A stretch of DNA of 25,345 bases from Chloroflexota bacterium. GTDB lineage: Bacteria; Chloroflexota; Anaerolineae; Caldilineales; Caldilineaceae. This document shows, in pieces, positions 9,736 to 17,327 of this stretch. Made by a program: the position numbers and the translations under genes. Position 1 is the first letter of the stretch. Each line of letters begins with the position of its first letter. Location of the stretch: contig QEUW01000060.1 in assembly GCA_003577005.1 (NCBI GenBank), positions 1-25,345 of the forward strand, written 5' to 3'. The notes below the pieces were generated by a model, which made no database searches, was not told where the DNA came from, and worked only from the letters and a program-made list of their open reading frames with translations.

Positions 9736-12471
9736 TCAATCGTGACAGTGTTCACGCGCAATGGTCTCCGCCAGGGCCAACTCCTCCGCCGGGGTTGTGA
9801 CGGCCCCATCGAGCCGGGCGGCGCGCAAAGCGGTGAGGATGCGGCCGTAAAGAGGGCTAGGCGACAGCCCCAGGCGTTGCAGGTCGGCGCCGGTGAGTGT
9901 CGAGCGTATATGCCGCCATTCGGTGTAATAGCGTTTCAGGTGGGCTGTAACCTGAGCGTCAACGTTGGCAATGATATAGAGAGCTTGCGCCACACCGTCA
10001 ATGGGGTCGAGCAACTCGACCACCACGCTGGGGCGCAGATCGGGGTTACACAGTTGCGGTCTCACCGCCTGCAATTGGGCAAGGCCCTTCATCAACCGTT
10101 GCGTTTCGCTGCGTAGCGCCAACCGTTCCTGGAGCGCGGCATGGGTGGCAGCGGGCAGCCGGAGCACGAGCATCCCCCAGTAGAGTCGCTCGATGGGTTC
10201 GTTGGCCAGGCGCAAGTCCATATCCGGGCTTTGCAAGGCGGTGCGCAGGCGCGCAAAGCGATCTTCTACCCACTCATCTACCGTAAGCGCCGGGTCAAGG
10301 CGCTCCAAAATCTCCAGCGCGGCCAGCCGTTTGAGCGCCTGCTCTGGCAGGGCCTCCTGCAAGATGCGCTCCAACTCATGGCGGACGCGCGCAGGTGTCA
10401 CGCGGTCGAGCAGTTCGAGGGCGTCCTGGAGCAGTTCGAGCGTGCGCGGCTCGATGGAAAAGCCAAAGCGCTGCTCATAGCGTACGGCGCGCAGGATGCG
10501 TGTGGGGTCATCGACAAAGCTGAGGCTATGCAGCACGCGGATCAGGCCGTGCTCAAGGTCATTCAGGCCGCCGAAAAAGTCGAGCAACTCCCCCCACCGA
10601 TCAGGGTTGAGCGAAAAGGCCAGTGTATTGATAGTAAAATCGCGGCGATGCAGGTCCAGCTTGATGTTGCTCAACTCGACCGTAGGCAAGACCGTGGGCG
10701 CCGTATAGAACTCGGTGCGCGCCGTCACAAAGTCGAGGTGGGTGGGCAGGTCCGCCGCAACCTGCTCGGCGCCGTTGTCGGCGGGTAAGGTGGTAAAGTC
10801 AGCCAACAGTCTGTCCAGCTGCAGCGGTTGGGTCTCGTCATCCAGAATCCACTTGGCTGTGCCAAAGCGTTTGTGGGTGACGACGCGCCCGCCGTAGCGC
10901 GCCTGGATGTGGCGGGCAAAGGCAATGGCATCCCCCTCGATGACAATATCCAGGTCGAGCGTACGCAGCCGGGCGCTGGAACTGTTGAGCAGGAGGTCGC
11001 GCACAAAGCCGCCCACAATGTAGACGGCAAAGTTCAACTGCTCCACCTCCTGGCCGATGAGGCGGAGAAGTTCAAGTTGTGCTGGCGCCAGATTGGCGCG
11101 CAGCCGGCGGTCGATCTCGTCGGCGTGGCGTTCGGGGGGCGTGGTGTCGTCCCATAACTTGATCAGGTCGGTGCGCGTCACGATGCCGATGATCGCTCCC
11201 TGCTCATCCACCACCGGAATCTGGCCCCAGCCGCTCTCGATCATGCGCTGGCGTAAGGTTGGGATCGAATCGGTCGGGCGGACGGTGATCTCGCCGGCCT
11301 GCATAAAGCGGCGCACCGGGCGGTCGCCCAGGCCATGCGTAATGGCGCGGTCTGCCTCGCGGCGGGTGAGGACGCCAAGTAGATGTTCGTGGCCGTCGAG
11401 CTGCCTGGCAACGACAGGAAACCCTTCGTGCCCGTAGCGCTGCATCAAGGCGTGGGCCTCGGCGACAGGTAGGCCGGGCGCGATCATCTGGGGCCGGCCA
11501 CTGGTCATGATATGGCGCACGGTCACGCTGGGCTGGCTATGTACTTCGATCAGATCGAGGATACGTTTGCACACCTCTACCAGCGTGGCGCCACGCACCG
11601 GTGCGGCCGCTGCCCGTGTGTGGCCGCCACCACCCAGTTGGCGCGCCACAGCGCCTACGTCGATTTCGTCGCTGACGCTGCGCGCCACTACCTGCACCAG
11701 CTCATCCAACTGGACGACCAGAAAGATCGCATCGGCATCGTGGATGTCGCGTAGTCGGTGGGCCAGGGTGCTCAGTTCGTCGCCAAAGCCGGGCGCAGAC
11801 GCCGCGGCAATGACAATCGTGTGCCCGCCTACCGGATGAAACTCGCTGTTGTCGATGAGCGTCTCCAGCAGATCGCGTTGTGCCTCGCTCAGCGGATGGC
11901 GCAAGAATTGGTGTAACACTTCCAGATTGACCCCCTGTTCCCGCTCCATGAGCCAGGCGAGCGCACGGGCATCCCGGTGCGTGGTCGAGGCATAGGTGAG
12001 GCTGCCTGTGTCCTCGTGGATGCCCAGGGCGAGCAACGTAGCCTGCACAGGCATGAGGTCGATCTGTTGCTCGCTGATCTTTTCGACCAGGAGCGTCGTG
12101 TTGGCGCCGAGCGGCTCGTGCCACAATTGCATTTTCCCCGTCTTCTTTTCAGCGGGAGCCTCCTCTTTCTCCTGGCGGTGATGGTCGATGATCAGGATTT
12201 CGGTCTCATCGCGTACCCCTTTAGGCAGATTGGCTTTATTTGTATCTACCATGATGATGCGCCGGATGGGCCGCCGTGGCAGCTCTTTTGGCAACACAAA
12301 GGGGAACTGGTTGCGATAGAGCGCAACAAATTCACGCACGTTGCGGTTCAACTGACCGGGCAGCACCGGCACCGCATCGGGAAAGAGTAAGGATGCCGCC
12401 AGCAACGAGGCCAGGGCATCAAAATCGGTGTGTTCGTGGGTGAGGATCACCTCCAGGCCGTGCTCTGTCAT
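9736..12471 (-). CDS. tRNA nucleotidyltransferase / poly(A) polymerase fused to DHH and two CBS domains
   Basis: This 911-aa fusion protein has an N-terminal DHH phosphoesterase domain (THEHTDFDALAS near 11-22; DHH at 96-98) with its DHHA1 partner (GGGGHTRAAAA near 280-290). Two CBS domains follow (about 318-375 and 383-440). A class II nucleotidyltransferase head comes next, with VGGFVRDLLL at 486-495 and the metal-binding DLD at 506-508, then a long helical body that binds tRNA. In the family, the head adds A or CCA to tRNA 3' ends; this DHH-CBS-PAP architecture occurs in several deep-branching bacteria, some with A-adding enzymes. CBS domains usually sense adenine nucleotides. The start was set at the ATG at 12471, because a 25-residue upstream extension to 12546 reads through repeat sequence and MTEHGLEVILTHEHTD is the expected DHH start. 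There is no Shine-Dalgarno sequence, and a promoter sits directly at the ATG. The choice between A-adding and CCA-adding cannot be made from sequence alone. Confidence 0.88.
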   Translation of the reverse strand: MTEHGLEVILTHEHTDFDALASLLAASLLFPDAVPVLPGQLNRNVREFVALYRNQFPFVLPKELPRRPIRRIIMVDTNKANLPKGVRDETEILIIDHHRQEKEEAPAEKKTGKMQLWHEPLGANTTLLVEKISEQQIDLMPVQATLLALGIHEDTGSLTYASTTHRDARALAWLMEREQGVNLEVLHQFLRHPLSEAQRDLLETLIDNSEFHPVGGHTIVIAAASAPGFGDELSTLAHRLRDIHDADAIFLVVQLDELVQVVARSVSDEIDVGAVARQLGGGGHTRAAAAPVRGATLVEVCKRILDLIEVHSQPSVTVRHIMTSGRPQMIAPGLPVAEAHALMQRYGHEGFPVVARQLDGHEHLLGVLTRREADRAITHGLGDRPVRRFMQAGEITVRPTDSIPTLRQRMIESGWGQIPVVDEQGAIIGIVTRTDLIKLWDDTTPPERHADEIDRRLRANLAPAQLELLRLIGQEVEQLNFAVYIVGGFVRDLLLNSSSARLRTLDLDIVIEGDAIAFARHIQARYGGRVVTHKRFGTAKWILDDETQPLQLDRLLADFTTLPADNGAEQVAADLPTHLDFVTARTEFYTAPTVLPTVELSNIKLDLHRRDFTINTLAFSLNPDRWGELLDFFGGLNDLEHGLIRVLHSLSFVDDPTRILRAVRYEQRFGFSIEPRTLELLQDALELLDRVTPARVRHELERILQEALPEQALKRLAALEILERLDPALTVDEWVEDRFARLRTALQSPDMDLRLANEPIERLYWGMLVLRLPAATHAALQERLALRSETQRLMKGLAQLQAVRPQLCNPDLRPSVVVELLDPIDGVAQALYIIANVDAQVTAHLKRYYTEWRHIRSTLTGADLQRLGLSPSPLYGRILTALRAARLDGAVTTPAEELALAETIAREHCHD

Positions 12472-12477
12472 AGCTTC

Positions 12478-12506
12478 ATTCTGATAGGAGAAGAGGGAAT
12501 TGTCAA
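12478..12506 (-). promoter_or_regulatory. Promoter of the DHH-CBS-PAP gene, probably giving a leaderless mRNA
   Basis: On the minus strand a perfect -35 TTGACA (12506-12501) is followed by a 17-nt spacer and CAGAAT (12483-12478, 4 of 6 to TATAAT). Only six bases (GAAGCT) separate it from the ATG at 12471, so transcription should start at or next to the start codon. No Shine-Dalgarno sequence is present, which agrees with leaderless translation. This is inferred from sequence only. Confidence 0.5.
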
Positions 12507-12564
12507 TTGTGAACGGTGGGTTGTGAATGGAAGGATGAGCCGACAATTTGCGTCGACCCCCATC

Positions 12565-12596
12565 ACGGTGAAGAGAGGAGACGGTGAAAAGAGGAG
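12565..12596. repeat. Tandem 16-bp repeat, two copies
   Basis: ACGGTGAAGAGAGGAG (12565-12580) is followed at once by ACGGTGAAAAGAGGAG (12581-12596), with one difference. The purine-rich strand is the plus strand. It lies between the two divergent promoters and may be a binding-site duplication or a slippage product. Confidence 0.85.
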
Positions 12597-12662
12597 CCAG
12601 ATGGAGAGCAAAATCAAATATAATGTGTATCTTTTTGTACCTTAGCTCTCAAACGGGATTCA

Positions 12663-12691
12663 TTGTAGCTTGAATCCGTTCTTTCTATAAT
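12663..12691 (+). promoter_or_regulatory. Candidate promoter of the glycan locus
   Basis: A perfect -10 TATAAT (12686-12691) lies 17 nt after TTGTAG (12663-12668, 3 of 6 to TTGACA) within an A/T-rich island unlike the surrounding DNA. The predicted leader before the ATG at 12792 would be about 94 nt. It is the only strong -10 upstream of the six-gene block. Confidence 0.45.
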
Positions 12692-12791
12692 TTTTTTACA
12701 CTGATGTTAGGCTGAGAAGCTGCACCTCACCGGTTTGCGCTGGACACCTAAGTGCGCAAACAGTATTACGGTTAGCTGTACATCTATATCT

Positions 12792-15074
12792 ATGGAACAA
12801 TCGATCTTTCAGAGTTTCTTTATGGCGGGCTTCGAGTGCTCCTGCCACCGACCAATTTCTGGGCAACGATTAGATATGCTCGAAGCCACCTGTCACACCC
12901 GGCATACCCTCGCTGATTTTCAACGGCTGCGAAACCTGGATATTACAACGGTTCGTAGTGGGATCCGCTGGCATTTGATCGAGACCCGTCCCTATCATTA
13001 TGATTTTTCCAGTGTGTTACCGCTCATCCACACCGCGGAACGTACAGGGATGCAGATGATCTGGGATCTCTGCCATTATGGCTGGCCTGATGATCTAGAT
13101 ATTTACAGCGCCGAATTTGTCCGTCGTTTTGTCCGCATGGTCGATGCTTTTGTACGGCTGTTGACGAGTGAAATGGAGACCACCCCGTTTTTGACGCCCA
13201 TCAATGAGATATCCTATTTCAGTTGGGCGGCTGGCGAGGTCGGACGAATGTACCCTTACAATCGTGGGCGCGGCATGGAGTTGAAGGTGCAACTGGCGCG
13301 GGCTGCCATCGCAGCGATTGAGACGATCTGGCAGGCTGCGCCAGGCGCTCGCATTGCTGTGGTTGAGCCAGTTATCAATATCGTGCCGCATCCAGAGCGC
13401 CTGGAAGAGCGCCAGGCGGTCGAAGAATATCGGCTGGCGCAATACCAGGCGTGGGACCTGATAGCAGGTCGAATCTATCCGGAATTGGGTGGTCAAGAAC
13501 ACTATTTGGATACCATCGGCGTCAATTACTATGCTCACAACCAGTGGATCGATAACGGGCGCACCCTGGGCCGACGCAGTCCTCTCTATAAACCCTTTCG
13601 AGAGATACTGGCTGAAGTCTATGATCGCTATGGACGACCACTCTTTATCTCCGAGACAAGCGCCGAGGGCCGCTATCGGCCAGGTTGGCTGCGCTACGTT
13701 GGCCGTGAGGTGCGGGCAGCCATGCGCAGCGGCATTCCCATCGAAGGTTTCTGCCTTTACCCGGTTTTGGATCACCCGGGTTGGGAGGACGGCCGCCACT
13801 GTCCGAACGGGTTGTGGGGCTACGCCGATCAACAGGGTGAGCGGCCGATTTATGAGCCGTACGCAGCGGAATTCTCTCGTCAGCAACGCCTTTTTGCCAA
13901 AATGAACGGCAAAGCAAGGGTAAACCGGATCCAGCCTATTGATGTGGCAGACCGCAGTAGTGGGCGCCTGGCGATCTGCCTCTATACCGATAGCCGGGAG
14001 CCGTCGGGCTTGGGCGAGCACATGTTGACCCTGGCCGCACAGTTACTGCGGCGCTATCAGATTCTGTTTGTCTGCCCGGCCACTTCACGCGGCACGCGCA
14101 TATTGGACCGGGCCAGGTTGTTAGGCTGCACAACCCTCGCGCTGCCCCTGGACGATGAGGCGCAGGCGGATGAGGTGCTGGCAACCTGGTTGCAGCGAAT
14201 GCAGATCCAGATCTTTCACTGCCACGCTGGCATCGGTTGGGAAGGACAGAACGGTGTGTATACGGCGCGGGAGAGCGGTGTCCCGGCGGTGGTCCGCACC
14301 GAGCATCTACCCTATCTGCTCACGGACTGCAACCAGCAGGCAGCCTATCAACGCATCTTTACGGTTGTGGATCGCTTTATCTTTGTCTCTGCCGAGGTGC
14401 GGCGTACCTATATTGCAGCTGGCGTACCCAAAGACAAGGCCAGCCTGGTGCGCAACGGCATCGTTACACCGCGGGTCAAACCGGATCGCCAGCAATTATG
14501 CCGCGAGTTTGATTTGCCAGAACGGGCAAAAGTCGTCTTTACAGCCGCACGGATGACTGTCCAGAAGGGCCATCGCTATCTGGTCGATGCCGCACCGCGG
14601 ATCCTGGACGCCGAACCAAATACCTATTTCCTGTGGGCCGGTGATGGTCCCGAAGAACCGGTGCTGCGCAAGCAAATTGCAGCGCGCAGGATCGACCCAT
14701 CCCATATCCTCTTTGCTGGCTGGCGTACGGATGTCCACCACTTGCTGGCCTCATCGGATCTCTTTGTCTTGCCTTCGCTCTTTGAGGGGTTGCCCGTGGT
14801 GGCGCTTGAGGCGTTATCACTCGGCGTACCGGTGATCGGCACCCGCGTCTGTGGCACGAGCGAAGTGATCGAAGATGACATCAGCGGCTGCCTAGTCGAG
14901 CCTGGTGATAGCACAGGCCTCGCCACGACCATTGTGAAAGCGCTCCGCCAACCTGCCTTGCGGAAGCGCTGGGCGCAGGCAGGACAGGCGCGTTTTAGGC
15001 AGCATTTTACCGCCGAACGTATGGGCTGCGAAACAGCTGAGATCTATGAAACAGCGCTGGCCACAGCAAGCTAG
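12792..15074 (+). CDS. Glycoside hydrolase-like (clan GH-A) domain fused to a GT4 glycosyltransferase
   Basis: This 760-aa two-part protein has an N-terminal half (about 1-375) that looks like a GH1-type TIM barrel. It has a WDLCHYGWP strand at 91-99, TPINE with Glu139 at the usual acid/base place, and PLFISETSAEG with Glu288 at the usual nucleophile place. The C-terminal half (about 390-760) is a GT-B fold GT4 enzyme with RTEH at 502-505, FTAARMTVQKG at 583-593 (Arg587, Lys592: donor phosphate binding) and FEGLPVVALEAL with the E-x7-E pair Glu665/Glu673. No signal peptide or membrane segment is seen, so both parts should be cytosolic. This argues against secreted sugar degradation and for glycan building or editing. 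The start at 12792 was chosen because MEQSIFQSFFMAGFEC leads into the conserved region; a TTG at 12735 would add 19 unlikely residues. No clear Shine-Dalgarno sequence is seen. It is the first gene of the locus; substrate and donor are unknown. Confidence 0.82.
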   Translation: MEQSIFQSFFMAGFECSCHRPISGQRLDMLEATCHTRHTLADFQRLRNLDITTVRSGIRWHLIETRPYHYDFSSVLPLIHTAERTGMQMIWDLCHYGWPDDLDIYSAEFVRRFVRMVDAFVRLLTSEMETTPFLTPINEISYFSWAAGEVGRMYPYNRGRGMELKVQLARAAIAAIETIWQAAPGARIAVVEPVINIVPHPERLEERQAVEEYRLAQYQAWDLIAGRIYPELGGQEHYLDTIGVNYYAHNQWIDNGRTLGRRSPLYKPFREILAEVYDRYGRPLFISETSAEGRYRPGWLRYVGREVRAAMRSGIPIEGFCLYPVLDHPGWEDGRHCPNGLWGYADQQGERPIYEPYAAEFSRQQRLFAKMNGKARVNRIQPIDVADRSSGRLAICLYTDSREPSGLGEHMLTLAAQLLRRYQILFVCPATSRGTRILDRARLLGCTTLALPLDDEAQADEVLATWLQRMQIQIFHCHAGIGWEGQNGVYTARESGVPAVVRTEHLPYLLTDCNQQAAYQRIFTVVDRFIFVSAEVRRTYIAAGVPKDKASLVRNGIVTPRVKPDRQQLCREFDLPERAKVVFTAARMTVQKGHRYLVDAAPRILDAEPNTYFLWAGDGPEEPVLRKQIAARRIDPSHILFAGWRTDVHHLLASSDLFVLPSLFEGLPVVALEALSLGVPVIGTRVCGTSEVIEDDISGCLVEPGDSTGLATTIVKALRQPALRKRWAQAGQARFRQHFTAERMGCETAEIYETALATAS

Positions 15075-15133
15075 CCGTCTCGGCCAGCCGTTGAGGCATG
15101 CATCGCATAGCCAAATAACCCTGGGAGGAGACC

Positions 15134-16105
15134 ATGAAGCCTGTTCGTGTCGGCTTTATCGGGGCAGGCGGCATCGCCACCCGTCACTTGGGCGACTTGC
15201 TCACATTCGAAGATGTCACTGTCGTCGCCCTGGCCGACCCTGTGGTGGAACGGGCCAGCGCGTTGGCTGAACGTTGTCATGGGCGTGTCTATGCCGATTA
15301 CGCCGAAATGCTGGATAAGGAGACGCTTGATGCGCTCTACATCTGTGTGCCACCCTTTGCTCACGGTGAACTGGAGCTGGCTGCGCTCGAGCGAGACCTG
15401 CCCTTTTTTGTCGAAAAGCCGCTGGCGGCCGACTACCAGACGGCCGCGACAATTGCGCAGCGTGTGGCCGAGCAAGGGCTGGTGACAGCAGTCGGCTATC
15501 ACTGGCGCTACTTGGATACGACCGAAGAGGCGCAGCAATTACTTGCCGAACGGCCCGCCCGCCTGGCGCTGGGGTACTGGTTGGATTTCACACCGCCGCC
15601 CGCCTGGTGGCGCCGGGAGGAACAATCTGGAGGCCAATTGGTAGAGCAGACAACGCATATCTTTGACCTGGCGCGCCTGCTTGTGGGTGAGGTGGACGAA
15701 GTCTACGCGGTTGGTGGCAAGCTGCATCGCTCCCACCTGCCCGATGCCGACATCTATGACGCCACGGCCGTGACGCTGCGTTTTGCTTCAGGCGCAGTTG
15801 GTACGATGGCCTCAACCTGTCTGCTCAACTGGCCGCACCGTATTGGTCTGCATCTCTTCTGCGAGGGCATGGCGATTGAACTGAGCGAATTCGAAATCAT
15901 GATCGACGTCGGCCGCGGTCGGCCCACTCGGCGCGCCGAAGGCGACCCCTTTGTTCGCGAAGACCGAGCGTTTATCGATGCTGTCCAGGGCAAACCCAAT
16001 CGCATTCGCGCATCATACGGTGAGGCATTGAAGACCCACCGGGTGACCACAGCCGCTAACCAGTCGGCGCATGAGAGGCGCGTGATTGAACTGTCTGGAG
16101 TCTAG
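15134..16105 (+). CDS. Gfo/Idh/MocA family NAD(P)-dependent oxidoreductase
   Basis: This is a 323-aa protein with an N-terminal Rossmann fold (GFIGAGGIATRHL at 7-19) and the family's signature EKP at 94-96 (FFVEKPLAAD), where the Lys is the usual catalytic or cofactor-contacting residue. The C-terminal alpha/beta domain contains HIFDLARLL. Members oxidise, reduce or epimerise sugars, inositols and nucleotide sugars. The start is well set: GGGAGGAG lies just before the ATG. The gene is 59 nt after the GH/GT4 fusion and 25 nt before a medium-chain dehydrogenase gene, so the three are very likely co-transcribed. In some polysaccharide loci these two oxidoreductase types are fused into one protein, which supports a joint sugar-modifying step. 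The substrate cannot be assigned. Confidence 0.85.
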   Translation: MKPVRVGFIGAGGIATRHLGDLLTFEDVTVVALADPVVERASALAERCHGRVYADYAEMLDKETLDALYICVPPFAHGELELAALERDLPFFVEKPLAADYQTAATIAQRVAEQGLVTAVGYHWRYLDTTEEAQQLLAERPARLALGYWLDFTPPPAWWRREEQSGGQLVEQTTHIFDLARLLVGEVDEVYAVGGKLHRSHLPDADIYDATAVTLRFASGAVGTMASTCLLNWPHRIGLHLFCEGMAIELSEFEIMIDVGRGRPTRRAEGDPFVREDRAFIDAVQGKPNRIRASYGEALKTHRVTTAANQSAHERRVIELSGV

Positions 16106-16130
16106 CAATTTTCTCAGAAGGAGAGAGGTT

Positions 16131-17327
16131 ATGGCTGACACACGTACCATTCGCTCGCTCGGTGTCGAACAGGAGGGCAAGGCGTACTTCTTTCGGTACG
16201 AAGAGGGCCCGCCGCCGCCCAATCACTTCCGCCTGGCGACGCTCTATACCGGCATCTCATCCGGTACCGAGCTTACCTTCTTCCGGGGGACCAATCCCTA
16301 TCTACATGCTTCGTGGGATAGTGAATTTGGCCTGTTTCATCATGGCGAGCCGAGCGTTCGTTATCCCGTGCCCTTCGTGGGCTACATGGAAGTCGGTTAT
16401 GTCACCGAGAGCCGGGCCAGCAATGTTCGGGAGGGTGACGTCTTGGCGATGACCTATGGACATAAGAGTGGCCACACCGCCGATGCCCTGCATGAATTTT
16501 ACATGCCGCTACCGGCTGATCTCGACCCCATCCTTGGCATCTACATTGCCCAGATGGGGCCGATCTGCGCCAACGCGCTGTTGCATGCGGCCGTCGAAAC
16601 GGTGGGGCGGGATGTGCGCAGTCTAGGCGAAGGGGTGCGCGGGCGCACAATCCTGGTCATGGGGGCCGGAGTCGTGGGTCTGTTGACGGCGCTCTTTGCT
16701 CAGCACTGTGGCGCCGCTGAGGTTGCCATTGCCAATAGCCGCGGGCCACGCCTGGAAACAGCGCGTGCCCTGGGTCTACAATGCATCGATGTAGCCGAGA
16801 TCGAACCGTGGCGCTACTGCAAAGAGCGTTGGCGTCACGGCCCCGGCGATCGGGGCGCCGACCTGGTCTTCCAGTGCAAAGCCGACGCAGCCAGCCTGCA
16901 CGAGGGATTACGCAGCCTGCGCCCGCAGGGCACGGTCATTGATCTGGCTTTTTACCAGGGTGGCGCAGCAGAACTGCGTCTGGGAGAAGAGTTTCACCAC
17001 AATGGCCTCACCATCCGCTGCGCCCAGATTGGGCGCGTGCCGGCAGGGTTGGGGCAGTTTTGGACACGCCGCCGGTTGGCCGACGAAACGATCGACCTGT
17101 TGCGCGCCTATGCACCTCTGCTCCAGGAAGAGGTCATCACCGATGTGGTGGCGTTTGATGACGCACCAGCCTTCCTTACCTGGCTGGCCGCAGGCTACCA
17201 GCCCCAGGTCATCCAGGCGGTTTTGGAAATCCCTGAGCATCTTGAATTGGTTACCCGAACACAGAGGAAGGCGGCACATTCGCCGAACGGGGCGAGCGCG
17301 CCAGTACAGGAGAGAGAACGTGTCTAG
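16131..17327 (+). CDS. Medium-chain (zinc-type) dehydrogenase without the usual zinc Cys
   Basis: This is a 398-aa MDR-superfamily protein. It has a GroES-like N-terminal domain with GISSGTELTFFRG at 41-53, a mixed middle region, and a Rossmann domain with VMGAGVVGLL (GxGxxG at 178-183). In classical alcohol dehydrogenases the GISSGTEL place reads GICGTDLH and carries the catalytic-zinc Cys; here it is Ser, so a zinc-independent or altered active site is likely. The start at ATG 16131 has AAGGAGAG 6-13 nt before it; an upstream frame start at 16086 lies inside the previous gene and is rejected. The final bases overlap the next gene by 8 nt. Its partner in function is probably the preceding Gfo/Idh enzyme. 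The reaction (sugar or polyketide-like alcohol) is unknown. Confidence 0.82.
   Translation: MADTRTIRSLGVEQEGKAYFFRYEEGPPPPNHFRLATLYTGISSGTELTFFRGTNPYLHASWDSEFGLFHHGEPSVRYPVPFVGYMEVGYVTESRASNVREGDVLAMTYGHKSGHTADALHEFYMPLPADLDPILGIYIAQMGPICANALLHAAVETVGRDVRSLGEGVRGRTILVMGAGVVGLLTALFAQHCGAAEVAIANSRGPRLETARALGLQCIDVAEIEPWRYCKERWRHGPGDRGADLVFQCKADAASLHEGLRSLRPQGTVIDLAFYQGGAAELRLGEEFHHNGLTIRCAQIGRVPAGLGQFWTRRRLADETIDLLRAYAPLLQEEVITDVVAFDDAPAFLTWLAAGYQPQVIQAVLEIPEHLELVTRTQRKAAHSPNGASAPVQERERV

Larger units (their letters stand above)
12472..12791. other. 320-nt divergent intergenic region with repeats and two promoters
   Basis: This spacer separates the leftward nucleotidyltransferase gene from the rightward glycan locus. 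It holds the PAP promoter, a run of AATTGTCAATTGTGAA-like words (12499-12530), a tandem 16-mer (12565-12596), and an A/T-rich stretch (12605-12715) with a candidate rightward promoter. No further gene is supported; a TTG-initiated extension of the next gene to 12735 is possible but unlikely. Confidence 0.6.

Noticed and set aside
10141..10788. 215-codon plus-strand frame
   Set aside because: It is the antisense shadow of the nucleotidyltransferase gene; the minus-strand protein has clear domains over the whole stretch.
12735..12791. TTG start adding 19 residues to the GH/GT4 fusion
   Set aside because: The added residues look random and lack a Shine-Dalgarno sequence; the conserved region begins just after the ATG at 12792.
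16939..17319. N-terminal extension of the GT4 gene
   Set aside because: This part is the dehydrogenase gene read in another frame; the GTG at 17320 with its Shine-Dalgarno sequence is the better start.
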